This document shows positions 1-12,670 of a stretch of 64,000 nt of DNA, piece after piece. The notes under the pieces are model-generated. The model saw nothing but the letters and a program-made list of their open reading frames with translations, did not search any database and was not told the DNA's origin. The position numbers and the translations under genes are program-made. Source of the DNA: Megaleporinus macrocephalus (taxonomy: Eukaryota > Chordata > Actinopteri > Characiformes > Anostomidae). Positions within the stretch are counted from its first letter, which is position 1. The number at the start of each line of letters is the position of its first letter. The stretch is taken from the NCBI GenBank assembly GCA_021613375.1, contig CM038720.1, positions 17,812,715 through 17,876,714 on the forward strand, written 5' to 3'.

Positions 1-1012
1 CTGCTGCTGTGCTTAATGTAAGAGCTTTCATCTAATGCGCAAGCACAGTATCATTCTACTAAATCATTCACAGTCAGAGTTCAAAAATGCCCCCACCACA
101 CGTTTCGATGTCATGGTTCTTGAAAGAAATGTGTTCTATACTGCACTACACAGGGTTCTGATATTGTCACAGAACCTTTTTTGTTTTTTACAGCATGTAG
201 TGAAGAAGAGAAGCATTGCCTGTGATTAACCGAATGCCATTTTTACTGAATTTTGCACTGTAGAGTTTTAATTCATGCTGTTAATGTGATTTACTGGTGT
301 TCGCTACTGTGGAGTGCACTTGGCTCCGCACGCTAATGAAGCTCTTGGTATTTCTCTTGTCTACCCGAAACATCCCTCCGTTTCTCCTAAGGGCCTGCAC
401 AGCGGAGACTAAAATTTGCCAATGATCAACGATCCATATAAACTTTAAAGCTGTATAGTAAACAGATTTGTAGCCTGAAGTTAGACTTCAAATACAATTC
501 AAGTGTCTACCATCAAGCCAAACACTCAGCACCTGCAGGCAGAAGATGCGTGAAGGTTTTAATGTGTTCTTAGACTACATTGTCTCAGTGGCTCTTCCTC
601 TTTGAACACAGCTGCTTTTAGTATAGTGTTTGTGAAGCACATCAGAGGAAACAGTGCTGCTGCATTTAAGAGGTACAAAACAGGTTTCTGAAGATTTGTC
701 CTACTTTGACCTTTATATGGATAATATTTCAAATATAGGTTGTTTATAGACAGTGCTATACAGATATCAGACGGAGCTTCAGAAATCTTAGTCTAGTATT
801 TTCCTCCTGTTGTTTTCTTTCACTATAGTCTAAAAGAGTAAGGTGTCTCTCTGGAGCGAGTCCCTAAAGAATCCGTGGATGGTTCTTTAATGGAGCAAAA
901 TGTAAGATGATGCAATGGTAATGTCAAATACTATATTTATTGATTTACACTAAAATGAGTTAACCTAAAAATCTTGACCCGTCATACTTCTGCTTTAAAG
1001 GTGTAGGGAAAG
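1..1012. other. Intergenic DNA, nothing recognised
   Basis: This is AT-rich sequence upstream of the plppr1 promoter with no recognisable exon, RNA gene or repeat family. The short open frame at 35-229 has no domain, no splice context and no recognisable similarity, and I treat it as chance. Confidence 0.5.
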
Positions 1013-1155
1013 TGGGGCTAGTTGGCGTAGTTTGGGCTTTATATCAGACATACCTTGGAATAACACAGCTAGCACCAAAACTGAACGTTTGTAACAGGCC
1101 ATTTCAATGTTCCTAAAATTGGCTCATGTTATGCACTTATGCCTACTAGCCCCCA
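1013..1155. mobile_element. Short hairpin-like element with terminal inverted repeats
   Basis: The left end reads tggggctagttggcgta (1,013-1,029). The right end (1,138-1,155) reads tatgcctactagccccca, whose reverse complement is tgggggctagtaggcata. The pair matches over about 15 of 17 positions, enclosing roughly 110 bp of non-coding sequence. Size and structure fit a MITE, but I see no clear target duplication and cannot name a family. Confidence 0.4.
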
Positions 1156-1296
1156 ACATGAGGTTGTGTGGCACATTATGACCATTAAAAGGCAACAATT
1201 TAAAAGAATTAAGCAAGAAACAGAATTAATCAATTTTAATTTAAAGCGCAATTATAGACCAAGACTAGATAAAAGTATAACAATACAAATTTATGT

Positions 1297-1345
<49 letters not shown>
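1297..1345. repeat. (ATAG)n microsatellite
   Basis: Twelve uninterrupted ATAG units run from 1,297 to 1,344. The perfect tract suggests an active, length-variable locus. Confidence 0.97.
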
Positions 1346-3599
1346 AAAACGCTTAATTAAATATTACTTTTATTACTATTATACATAATGTCATATTTTA
1401 CATTTTCATAAAATACTAAAACTGGAAATGGAAAGACTGGTGAGGTTAATCTTTAAAACTCATTCAGAATCACCACCTAAACTCAAATAAACACAAATAA
1501 ACATACATTTTATTATTTCATTAAAACCATAATAATATCATTATACATCTCACCCTCAGTGTAACATTCAGAGCCCTTGACAAAAGGTTGTTGATTTTAA
1601 AGTTTTAAGTTTTAAAAAGCTTCCTCTACAGACCCAGAAACCAGCTCTGTTCTACACTGCTCTCCACTACTTTTCCTGTTTGTACATTCCTAAAGAGATG
1701 TTGTTTAGTAAAGGCATGAACACTCAAGGAAAGAAATACATGCTAAATGATTATTTGCATAGTGAAATGGATCCTCAGATGGATGGAAAATGTGTTGTAT
1801 AAGGTTCTGTAATACCAAAAAAGTTCTGCTATTGATTTAAGCAGGTAAATGGTTCCATATAGAACCACAGTCTTTACTAAAGAATGCTATCACACACGAT
1901 CAGTTGCCATGAACAGTAAAGTCAAACAATCCTTTATAATCTTTTATTACATTCATATGAAATTCTATTATGAGGAAGTTTTGAGTCGACTGGTTTTCTG
2001 GAGTTGCGTCCAAATCATCGTTCAGGGTAATTGAGCCTACGCAACTGTTGCAGCAGATTATTATGCTGGAGTATTCCTTCTTCTTGGAGAAAACAAAATT
2101 TGTTCTTTTATGACATCAATCCAAAGAACCATTTTCCTTTAAGCGTAAAGAGAAATAAAATTTCAGGATTAAACAGTTTCAAAAGATGCTAAAACGTTTT
2201 TTACTTTGAAAACACCAGAATCGTTCCCACCAGAACACTAGAATTTGTTTTTTCCATTGGTCATTGGTCCAGTACTTTAGATTCCAGTTTGATGGATTTT
2301 GGTACCTGTTCAGGATCAGCACCTAAAGGAGTTAATAGCACCTAGAGTGTTCTCCTCTGACTTTGGCAACAATTGCAATTAACAACAATTCCAAGAATTC
2401 TTTACGCTGCTAAATTAACATAAAGCCACCAAGCATGATTCTGTCACCAATAAATACCTTCATGTGACCATCACTGCTTTCATTATTATTATTTTCTGGA
2501 AGCTAATGCTACATTATTAGCATTTATAGGACAAAAGTCAAGGACACCTTAAGTTGCAAATTAGGCAAATAATAATCTCTCAAACAGATACACAGTGATT
2601 GCTGGTTCCTGTTTTTGCAAGAAACAAATGTACAGTGGAAAAGTGTGTGACATTAACACGCTGTTTAAATATGCCATAGAAATTCATTTAGTATGTACTT
2701 TGTTCTGTAATGTTCTATGTAAAAGGTATGGAACTTTGATCAGGGTGAAAAATGTCCTGATGAGGTTTCACACAACCATTCACACCCAATGATTTGGTCT
2801 TGAAATCAAAAGCGTTTTTTTTCTGTGACCTTATGAATAATCTGATGAGCTTAACCTATTAAAGTAGACAAAATGTAGTGAGACTCTGTAAATATACACC
2901 TCATACTATTTATTTAGCCATGTTGGTTACTTGTAATTTCCTAGTAGCTAACGTTATCTATACTAGCTACTCGCTTTTAAACTTTCTGTTTAAGATGATC
3001 TACTTTAACTGGCAAACAGTGATAAACTCACACAGTATCTGCTAAAGTCAACCTGGGAAAAAGTTGAATGTAACATTTAGTATTTAGTAAATGTAACATT
3101 TATTAAATACTAAAAGGAAATCTCAAAAAATTCCCAAGGAAATTAGAACTAGGCTCATTCAATTTAAAATCTTTAAGTGCTTCTAATGGACACCGACTAG
3201 ACTATTCAAAGCAAATTTGCAGAATCTTCTTAAAGATGTATTTGCTTGAATTTGCTTCATGTTTGCCAGCTTATTTAACAAATCTTCCATTGCACTTTAA
3301 ATGGTGCCACAGTTTTAAGGTGGAACAGAACAATAAATTAAGAATCTGATGAATAGAAAACCAGCTTCAGTCCTCCTTAAACATCAGCCATGTACCTTTT
3401 AATGTACCATGTACATGAATGAGTAATAGTTTAGGGTTTTAGCGTTATATTGTCTTCTTTTGTAAATGCAGGATTTGTCTTTAAAAGAGGAACAACAGTG
3501 TTTGAGGTTCACAATATGTCAACTCTCCTTATATAACTATGACAATAATACAGTTTAATACAGTTTTACATTCTATGGCACCTTTAAAGACATATCCAC
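1346..3599. other. Intergenic DNA, nothing recognised
   Basis: AT-rich non-coding sequence. The open frames at 1,849-2,034 and 2,595-2,792 are low-complexity chance frames without splice sites or motifs. I see no RNA gene or assignable repeat here. Confidence 0.5.
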
Positions 3600-4400
3600 T
3601 GGTTGAGGTGGATTGAGGTCCAATGCTGGTCTGACTCTTTCGGCACTATTACTGTTTAATATTCACTTCTCCCAGTGGTGCACATTCAGCAGAGTTCTGT
3701 GGTGAGACCGGTCCACGGTGCTTGATCACGATTTGGACAGTGATGGTCCAGATGAATAACCATGCAGCGAGGCTGCCAGCTGACCTTTGGGCTTCCTTGG
3801 TCCCCTGACATTCATTTGAAGGCTGTGTGATAAGAAGTGAATTACCTTGCTGCTGTCTGCAGCTGGGGACTTACGGGCCTGGCAGTAGGTGAGCGGTAGG
3901 GGGGTTGGGAAGCCTTTTACTGCAAAGTCCTTGAGAATGGCGATGGCTGCTTTATTATAGGAATCAGCAGCGCTGGAGTAGATTAGTGAGTAATTTCGTC
4001 ATGGCTGATGCATACGTTCTATCAAGAATACGATTGGCTGCGCTGAGTGGGACACGCCATTAAAACCTTGAAAATATTTCTGATTTAAACATGTATGGAT
4101 GATGAAAGCATTGCACGGAGAAGAAAATAATTTTCATAATCCCAGCTGTCTCAGTAAGAAGCACATAAGAAACACAAGAAACGAGAGCCCTTAACGAATG
4201 AATAAATCATGGAATGATGTAAATGGATGTGAAGCCGGTAATAAAAGCCTGATGAAAGCTTTGCTGTGTCGTAAATCAAGCCATGTTCATTTGGCCTGCA
4301 GGGCAGGCTGTCATCTGCCCCTTGACTTTGCTGCCATTGACGTAGCGACTTTAGCACGCAATTGTGTTTACATGCACATTTAAAAATAATCACAATAATA
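3600..4400. promoter_or_regulatory. Candidate conserved non-coding region
   Basis: This stretch is more balanced in base composition than its surroundings, has no simple repeat and does not resemble any transposon end. It carries overlapping open frames on both strands (4,151-4,393), which can occur in sequence held by non-coding constraint. No coding domain is visible. The regulatory reading is inference from composition and from its position upstream of a neurodevelopmental gene. Confidence 0.25.
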
Positions 4401-5233
4401 GAAAAAACTATGCTTTAAGTTTAATTGAGCTATTGAGTTATAACAGACACTAATGGCTGTGATGGCTATGTCATCGTGTTATTCCAACGTCTTTATACAC
4501 ATCAAGCGGCAGACATACAAGTTATTAGTCACGCAAACCCGGACAGAGCTGGGGATGGTGCAGCCATTAGTAACAACCTCCCCTCAGAGGTGAAGAGTTC
4601 ATCCTAAACAATAGCTGCCCACCTACTGGAAATTTAATAACTTAATATTTTTGCTAGCTATTTGCATCAATATCAACATCAATATCATTACCTAATAAAT
4701 ACTGAGATTACATTTGCTTAATTACAAAAAGCTTTTGAAAAACTACACAGCAATTTCTGGGTGAATGTAGAGTGCAGACAGTATTTCTTCAGCAGCTAGC
4801 ATCTATTGGTGTTGATATTTTGCATATTTGGGTGGGTATTCTGACATTAATTCTAGCAAGATTTATTGTATTTTTTTACATTTATGGAAATGTATGTTCT
4901 ATATTTTGAACTGACAGGAGGGTTTCTATGCTTTCTGCCTTTCATTAGGAATGCTATGTGGTGGACTGAGCAACAGTAGAGTTGCTGCTTACTGGAACTT
5001 TTTCACTCCCAGTTCAAACAGTATTTACATTTAATGGAAACGACAAAAAGAAAGTAAATAAATGGTACAATGTGTAGGATGTCACATTCAGTCAACACAA
5101 AAAACAGAAAACAGGCTAGCACAGAAGCTAAAATACATCCATACGATGTAGTAGTCAATACAAAAAAATATGTTTTATACATTTTGAATTTGCTGGATAT
5201 GACCTTCCTAAACTAGGCATTTATACATAATAT
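4401..5233. other. Intergenic DNA, nothing recognised
   Basis: AT-rich sequence without a recognisable exon, repeat family or RNA gene. Confidence 0.5.
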
Positions 5234-5249
5234 GTATTTATTTATTTAG

Positions 5250-5292
<43 letters not shown>

Positions 5293-5295
5293 TTT
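5234..5295. repeat. (TTTA)n microsatellite
   Basis: Tandem TTTA units with one imperfect unit (tttagttattta) near 5,248 and then about eleven clean units. A plain tetranucleotide tract. Confidence 0.95.
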
Positions 5296-5699
5296 TCATT
5301 TCATAATTGGGAAAGAAGGGGTTATGATGATTGGTCACTACACTATTGCTCAGGCCAGTGCATACAGTCCATAATAAATGGCAGAAAGCAATGACTCATC
5401 ACAGTCATTAGCTCATGTGTAATACAGAATGTCCAGGCTTTTACAGAATGCTGGCTGTGTGTAATTACCTTGCACAACACAGCTCCTCAGAAAAGGTCAA
5501 AGCAAACAGGACAGCAGACAAATAACCCCACGACTGCTGACGTACTCGTATATTTCTATCACAGAGCTGCGTCATGCAGCCTTTAGGCTGAGTTTTTTTT
5601 AATTGCACCACGTTTAATATGATAATAACAACAATATGAATAATAACATAAAACTATTATTATTCATAAAAAATTGTCTGATTAATGACAACTTTGTAC

Positions 5700-5900
5700 G
5701 ACATAAAAATTAACATGATAAATGAGCTTCAGTGCCTGAAATCAAGCGGTGGCCTACCAGCACCATTTGCATATCCCTTACATGAAGCATGCCCTATTTC
5801 ATGTTTTAGCAGGGAGCCAATAGATCCCAAGCATTCAGCTGCTTTTCGGTGGAATTCGAGGTGGAGCAGAGAGAATAAAGACAAAAAGAATAAAATGTGA
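5700..5900. promoter_or_regulatory. Candidate regulatory segment with octamer motif
   Basis: A repeat-free segment contains the POU-factor octamer ATTTGCAT at 5,765-5,772. Both strands are unusually free of stops (5,685-5,900 forward, 5,729-6,073 reverse), yet neither frame has a recognisable domain or splice frame. This pattern is compatible with a conserved non-coding element. The octamer alone is weak evidence, and the call is inference. Confidence 0.25.
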
Positions 5901-6102
5901 AAAACAAATTGTTGAGGTAAAAAAAGAGGTGATTGTGATTTTTTGTATTGTGGGTCAGTAGTATTAAAAGAGGCATAGATGGAAATGAACCTTAAGTAGT
6001 TGCAGAGTTTGTTTATACCAACGAGCATGTAAAACTGCACGCTTAAAAAGATGGTTCTCCAAGTGTTCTCCAACTAAACACAATTATGATATCTGTAACT
6101 AT

Positions 6103-6103
<1 letters not shown>

Positions 6104-6182
<79 letters not shown>
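6104..6182. repeat. (AT)n microsatellite
   Basis: About 78 bp of nearly perfect AT dinucleotides. Such a tract can extrude a cruciform and is expected to be length-variable. Confidence 0.97.
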
Positions 6183-6186
<4 letters not shown>

Positions 6187-7049
6187 CCACCTGCATGCTT
6201 AAATACATCTTCACATGATGAAATTGTTTTTGGAAAATGGGCTATTTGTTTTAATGGTTTTGGAAATCTAATTTGCAGTGATGAAAAGATTACACTACAT
6301 CAGATTGTATGTGTTTTTTTTTGTTTTTTTTGTTTTGTTTTTTTCAAATAATCAAAAATCCATCTGGATATAATCTGCATATGCCAAAATTCAGATGTGG
6401 GCTGGCAGTCTGAACAAGTCCAAAGTGCCACCACTTCTAAAGTATCGCTATCTAATCGAAAGCTTAGAGAGCAATAACTTCTGGTAAATCTTCAACCTGC
6501 TCAACATGAGTAAGCGAGTGGCTTTCAAGATTAGATATATGCTAGCCTAAACAAATGCTCTTTTAATTCAGATTAAAGACAATTCTGAGTATTTTCCTGC
6601 ACATTTTTGCAGAGTTATATATATATGTAGTGATGGTTTATGGTTCGCTGACTGTCAGAGACAGAATGTGTCTAAATCTTGCTGTGATAGTTTCCTCTTG
6701 CTTTGTATGTCACATTCTGTCCCTGAACAGTCAGATAAGGAGCTTTAAATCATTCCCTTGCTGGAATACGTGATGTGAAAACCAATCCTCATAAAATCAG
6801 ACTTCTTCTGTGCATTCTGCTGATTCCTGCTTTTCAATAACATTCCCATACAGGTGATGTGTTTGATGTGTATCATTTCCCTATCGGCAAAATACATTAT
6901 ATCACAAATAAATAAAGCAAATAAAGTAAATGAATTAAATAAAGTGTGTTCAAATGATGTAGAAAACTTAAAATCGACAAATATGGAGACACATGTATTT
7001 CATTGGACAGCGAGGATATATTTTTTGAAGGTGTTTATTTGTATGTCAT
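6183..7049. other. Intergenic DNA with a T-rich tract
   Basis: A T-rich tract with interspersed G (ttttgtttt units) runs from about 6,310 to 6,346. The rest is ordinary AT-rich sequence. The open frame at 6,854-7,087 is low-complexity and I do not regard it as a gene. Confidence 0.5.
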
Positions 7050-8090
7050 TACAACCCAAATTCCAAAAAAAACTCTGTAAAATATAAATAAATGTACATA
7101 GACAGAATACATACAACAAAATGGAATGATTTGCAAATCTTATAGACCCATATTTTATTCACAGTCGAACATAGAACATGTATCAGAGGTTGAATGTGGG
7201 ACATTTTACCTTTTCTTTAAAATGATTAATTCATTTAGAAATCGATGGCAGCATCTTAAAAATGGTGGAACAGGGCCACATTTACCATTGTGTAGCATCT
7301 CCTTTTCTTTTATCTGGGAAGTGAGAAGACCAGTTGCTGGAGTTTTGTGAGAGGAATGTTGTCCCATTCTCGTCTGATGTAGGATTGTGTCTGCTCAACA
7401 GTTCTGGGTCTTCTTTGCAGCACATTTTGTTTCATGTTGCAGCAAATGTTTTCTGTTGGTGAAGATCTGGACTGCAGGCAGGCCAGCTCAGCGTCCGTAC
7501 TCTTCTTCTGCAAAACCCTGCTGTTGTGATAGATGCAGTATGTGGTTTAGCACTGCTTTGCTGAAATGTGCATGACGTTGTCTGGATGGGAGAACCTCTA
7601 TATACTGTTCAGAAGTGATAGAGTCTTTCCAGATGTTTAAGCTGATCACACAATAATGCAACACAACATCAGAGATACAGGAACTGTGTGCTGATAACTG
7701 GATGGTTTCTCTCCTCTGTGTCTGCAAAACACGCCGTCTGTGTTTTCCACCAAAGAAATCACATTTTCAGAATTTCAGATTGGTGAACTTCTGCCCATCT
7801 GTGTTTCTGAAAGACTCCACCTCCCTAGAATGCCTTTATATACCCAGTCATATGACTTAGTTGTATAATGTTACTCCAGCTGTTTTTGTTGGTACCCCTT
7901 ACTTTTCCAGCCTTTTGTTGCCCCTGTTCCAGCTTTTTTTAGATCATTGCTGCCATCAAGTTTGAAATGATAACATGTTTAACATTCAACATTTGATATA
8001 GTGTCTATGTTCTATTGTGAATAAAATATGAGTATATAAAATCGCAAATCATTGCATTCTGTTTTATTTACATCTATTTACATTTTACAT
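7050..8090 (-). mobile_element. Decayed Tc1-like DNA transposon, copy 1
   Basis: The left end (from 7,050) begins ta-caaccc-aattcc, and internal inverted matches include tgcaaatct/cgcaaatcattgcattctg and attttattcacag/attgtgaataaaat near the two ends. The family normally ends in a terminal inverted repeat of the type caacccc-aattcc. Here the right outer end is missing or diverged at about 8,090. The middle of the transposase is deleted, leaving about 1 kb. A second copy of the family, in the same orientation, lies at 49,618-50,585. Confidence 0.85.
7310..7727 (-). pseudogene. Tc1-like transposase remnant
   Basis: Two reverse-strand frames carry pieces of a Tc1 transposase. The frame at 7,310-7,513 contains QRRPRTVEQ and RREWDNIPLTKLQQLV, the conserved C-terminal region. 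The frame at 7,488-7,727 contains LNIWKDSITSEQYIEVL and a scrambled LPSRQR segment. The catalytic SPDLSPIE box is degraded: around 7,455-7,490 it reads SPDLHQQK, so the third acidic residue is lost. Frameshifts separate the pieces and the DNA-binding amino terminus is absent, so this cannot encode an active enzyme. Confidence 0.85.
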
Positions 8091-8360
8091 GTAACTACAC
8101 TACACAGATTTCTGTGTTCTGCATTGTTTTTTACATTACCCACATTGGTATGGAAATGTTTACACAAAATATATTTTAAACCATAAAACTGAATTTTCAC
8201 AGAGTAGCAATACCAGCAACACCTGGTTTCACTAATAAATAAGAAACTAAAAATTAAGATAAGTCTTAGAATAAGAGAAAAATGCAAAAGAAATATTATT
8301 AGACTTTCTTGTCAATTTAATGGCTTACTAAATACCTTTACATACATGTATTTTTGCAGG

Positions 8361-8364
<4 letters not shown>

Positions 8365-8425
<61 letters not shown>
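8365..8425. repeat. (AT)n microsatellite
   Basis: About 60 bp of perfect AT dinucleotides some 275 bp beyond the decayed Tc1 copy. The reverse-strand frames over this tract are artefacts of the alternating Tyr/Ile codons. Confidence 0.97.
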
Positions 8426-8431
<6 letters not shown>

Positions 8432-9729
8432 TTGAGAAGTATTTGAAATATATAAACATACATGTCCGTATGGCTGTATTTTGTGGAAATGACACTTTTG
8501 AATCAAGCACATTCAGTGCATCATTGTTTTTGTTCAATGTAATAGGGACATTTAATGAAGCTCAGCAACGTGAAGCCCTTGACTCTGATTACACGCGACA
8601 TTTCAACCACAGTTAATTCACAAAGCTTCTTTGCCAAATTGCCTGCGTGTCAACATGCCGACGGTTCAGGTAATTGCTACATATTTTAGCCCCTGTGAAA
8701 TGACCAACCGCCTCATAAATAAACCAAAGCCATGAATTATAAATACGCTGCATGCTGCAGTTGTTCTGTGACCATTTGCTTTATGGTGTATGCAATAAAT
8801 ATTTGGGCAGTTTATGGCTTGGGGCGTTGGTCCTGTGGTTGCATGAAGCTTAAGGACAGGTGTGTGTTGAACAGTTTATAGTTTGCATTATTGCGTTGAT
8901 ATTTAAAAATCTGTGGCAGAATTACACAGTTCAGGCTCCATACAATCTTAAAAAAGGACTTGTTCTCAGGGAAAAACCTAAAACATTTAAAAGCACCTTT
9001 CAGTTAATGTTTCTTTAAAGCATGATCTCCAGGGAGCTCCAGATTTTTTCCTTACATCCTTACACTTGCAACACAAATAGAGAGAGCAAAAATGGACCAC
9101 CTGTGGATCTCTGAGGAGATCAGCTTCTTAAATATTCTTTACAAAGATCCTCCATATGATGCAACGATTCCATACCAAGTACAGGTTTTTTATGGCTGGA
9201 ACTATACATTCAAAGTCATTTCAGAACCTTAATTTTCAACAGTACGGAAATTTTATGTGCCATGAAAACATGGCTTGATGCTGAAGACAAAAAACCCAAT
9301 AGTGCATGGATTATAAATGGAACACAGTGAGATGCACTTACTAGGAAGGAAATGAACAGAACACGGAAATGAGCTGCTTGAGCTTGTGACTGCAGCTTTT
9401 TGAAATATCTGCCACTTCTAAGTGAGAAGTGTTCTTTAAAATAGAGCTAACAAAAATGGCTATTTGGAGACTCAATATAGAAATTAAAGCCATAATGAGG
9501 CCAGGGAACAAACATATTTGTAACTAGGACTATCCTAAAAACTATTTTTCAGGCCCCAGAGCTTCTGCAGTATATTTAATATTTAAAGCTTCACCCTCTT
9601 TGTGGAGGGCTGGGAAAGTCCCTCAGATTAACTCTGATGCACATATTTCACCAAAACATTTGGCTGAATGCTGCACAAGCATCAACAGTCTTTAAGATAA
9701 ACAATATTATGTCTCTTCACTGAGTAAAC
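8426..9729. other. Intergenic DNA, nothing recognised
   Basis: Unique-looking AT-rich sequence. No exon, RNA gene or assignable repeat is visible. Confidence 0.45.
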
Positions 9730-10200
9730 AAGTGCCTTGACTTGAGCCCACAGATAGAAATCCACAGAGATTACATCAGGAGAACGTGGTGGCCACTTGA
9801 TTGGACCCCTACAACCAATCCACTTTTGGGAAACTGCACATCGAGATCAAGAATGCATCTGTAATTGGATGGGGACAAAAATAAAGAAAACATGTCTTCA
9901 TCCTACAACCTTGCGTAACCTTCTGAACTTAATGTTCCATCAATTAAGAACTTCACAATTCGGATTGCCTATTCATCACACCATGCCATAACTTTAGGTG
10001 AGGCAACCATGTTAGATCGATCAGTCCAGTGAGGGTTTGTGTCCAACCAGTATGTTGATCTCACCATTCACAAAGTAATTTGAATGGCACCTAAAAAAGA
10101 CAGTTTATCTGAAGTTGCTGTGTTACCTATTTTGCTAATTCTATCTGATGGTCAGGGTCATCTTTGGTCAGGGATTGCAGCATCTGAATTTTGAAATTAG
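9730..10200 (-). pseudogene. Mariner-like (IS630/Tc1/mariner superfamily) transposase remnant
   Basis: Reading the reverse strand through 9,735-9,840 gives KWIGCRGPIKWPPRSPD followed by a short stretch and VDFYLW. This matches the conserved box WPPRSPDLTPLDFFLWG of a mariner-like transposase group common in arthropods and also found in other animals. Further along the reverse strand (about 9,900-10,040) pieces such as NPHWTDRSNMVASPKVMAW and FLIDGTLSSEGYARL fit the preceding catalytic region, but in shifted frames. It is heavily frameshifted and clearly dead. Its outer ends are not visible to me. Confidence 0.7.
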
Positions 10201-12670
10201 CTAAATTGTGGCACGGCTAAACCCACATTCCAGAGACAGACACTGGGTGCTACAATGTGTACAGTGGTTCCTGTTGCTATTTGGTCATGCAGCCCTGAGT
10301 TTACTGGTGACGGAATCTGTTTCTAGGAATTTGGCAAGAACTTTGACATCTCTGCATGTTCCGCTTGGGATAACGGCATCCTTCAGAGGAGGCAACTTTG
10401 GAGAAGCATAAAAAAGACCTCTGGCAGGAACTGCGTAATGCTTTAAGGCACCACATCACACAACTATGGGTCTTCAGTTAGCTATAAAAAGAAGCTAGTT
10501 TGGTATTCCCAGCATGGACATGATGGCAGAGGCTAATAAGAGACGGTGTTGTTAAAGGAAGCAAGGAAGAGACTGGTCGAGCAAAGACCAGTCAAGAGTA
10601 AATCTCGGACTTGGTTTTACTTTAGTTACTTTACTTTCGTTTTTATAGGTTGTCTGGTTTCAGATAAGCATGAAAAAAAGATTAATTTCGCGGCACAAAG
10701 TTTGGTACATTTTGGCTCAACTTACCATACAAGTTCCTACAATAAAATCCTCTCTTCCGCTCTTCTTTTTTGATGTTGCCTTTGTTGGAGTTTGCCAAAA
10801 TTCGGCTCCATGTGCAATTTCTGCCTGTTTTTGAGGTTAAACTGTGCATTTTAATGTGTTCTTTATCTTTAGTAACATTCATATGTTTTCACAGCAGGTG
10901 GTTCTCACCCCTCACTTTTCAGTCATCATTGCTCACTAGCAGCTCAACAACACTTTACACCTACAGAGACGACAGAGCAGTAGTTAACCTGATAACAGAG
11001 TTACAAATGTGTCATTTTATCATATTTGTTAAAAATCTATGTATTCATTTTAAGGGATCTTCAGAAAGAAGCTACAGACTTTCCCCGGAACTGTGCTTCC
11101 AGAATGAGAAAAAGGCAAGTCACGCAGTTTTAAGTAAATTCTATAGATATTGTTCATTGTGCTGATGCTGATAGACCTCATTAATGACCCTGGCTAGCTG
11201 TAGTCTCCGATTTTTCCTTCTGCCAGAGGATGCCGTGGTCCCTGGCTCCCCTCCCCTAGCCAGAGGTGCTCTCCTTCCGCTGCCTGACCACACTCATTTG
11301 TGCTGATGTATTCAGGTTAAGCCCCCAGGGCGGTGGCTTCATTGTTTAGAGCTTGTGTACAGCCAAATACGGCCCCATTATGAGGCCAGATGAAGTTTGT
11401 TTGTTTGCTTTTGAGTTCTACTAGACCGTGACGGGAATGCCACAGATGTCAGGGATGCACAGCAACTCACATCATCTGAGTATCTTGCAGATTCCACAGG
11501 CCGATAACGCAATACTCAAGCTATATTACATGGGTATTAGGCAGCCACTTGCTGAGTCGGCTCTCCTCTGCTGACCCTGAGACTGCTGCGCATCACAGAA
11601 GTGTAAATATTCTGTTAGGAACTTGTTGCAAGTGCAAATATGCAGTGAAATATTTGCCTGAGATTTGAGGAGCACTGCAGCATTTTTCAATATAAACTGT
11701 ATTTGCTGCATCTTTAGCGTACAGTTTATTGCCACTACCAGTCATTTTGACATAAAAGAAGAAAACAGAAAACTGCCATCTCAAAACATGCTTATGATGG
11801 AAACCAGTATGCTTGATGAATTCCGAGAGTAAACATTTTTGTGAAATATGTGTACAGTTGTGAGTTGAGATTACATGTTGTGTTGATTTTGAAGTTAATT
11901 CAAACATGGTATTTTCAGCAAATTTGAGTGCACAATTTCTATTTATTTCTATTATATTATGTATTTATATATATATATATATATGGTGTAAATGGAGCTT
12001 TGCCTGATCAGACATGAATGCAAAGCATGGCCGAAATGGTCACTAAGGTGCAGACCACGGTAGTTTCAGGAATCTGTGACATTCAACACAGAAACAGCAC
12101 CGCTCTGTTAATTTAGAAGCCTACTTATGGGCGGAGCCATGGATAGCACATGCCTAAATCGGGATGGTATGTTTATGGGATTTAGTGTAAAAACAGCTAT
12201 AGCTTATCAGGTAGTGCCTCTTCCTCAGCTACGTCAGGACAGCTGTGCTTCATTCACAGGCATATCTGTCCACTCTATTCCAGTACAAGATGCTATGCTA
12301 ATGTCACCCAGAGTGGCTGTTACTTCCTGAGATGCTATAGGCCTGGTATAAGCATAACAGTATTTAGAAATCAGCATCACATTTTTATAGTAATCCAACA
12401 GTAAGATCCTACAGATCTATGTGATCTAGTATGCATGTTTCAACATTTTTAGCTGCCCATACGGAAATTTAATATATGACATATATTGACCTATATTAAG
12501 ACCTATATTTTTCCATATATATTACCTATAAGGTGATATATTATTATCACATACAGCCTCTGGATATATGTGGATATAGATTTAAAACATATATAAAATT
12601 CCCATAATTAAATGCATATATATACATATACTAAATCTACATAGGACTAATTTTCATACGATATTATATC
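10201..12670. other. Intergenic DNA, mostly unassigned
   Basis: The part next to 10,200 (to about 10,480) may still belong to the mariner-like remnant. The open frame at 10,770-11,165 (131 codons) has no recognisable domain and no clear splice context, so I do not call it a gene. A more balanced, repeat-free segment at about 11,180-11,400 could be conserved non-coding DNA. A short TA tract lies near 11,965-11,984. Confidence 0.4.

Noticed and set aside
8312..8537. Reverse-strand open frames with long Tyr-Ile runs
   Set aside because: They are direct translations of the (AT)n microsatellite and have no other content.
10770..11165. 131-codon forward frame considered as a possible exon or gene
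   Set aside because: No recognisable domain, no good acceptor/donor pair with a conserved motif, and composition like the surrounding non-coding DNA.
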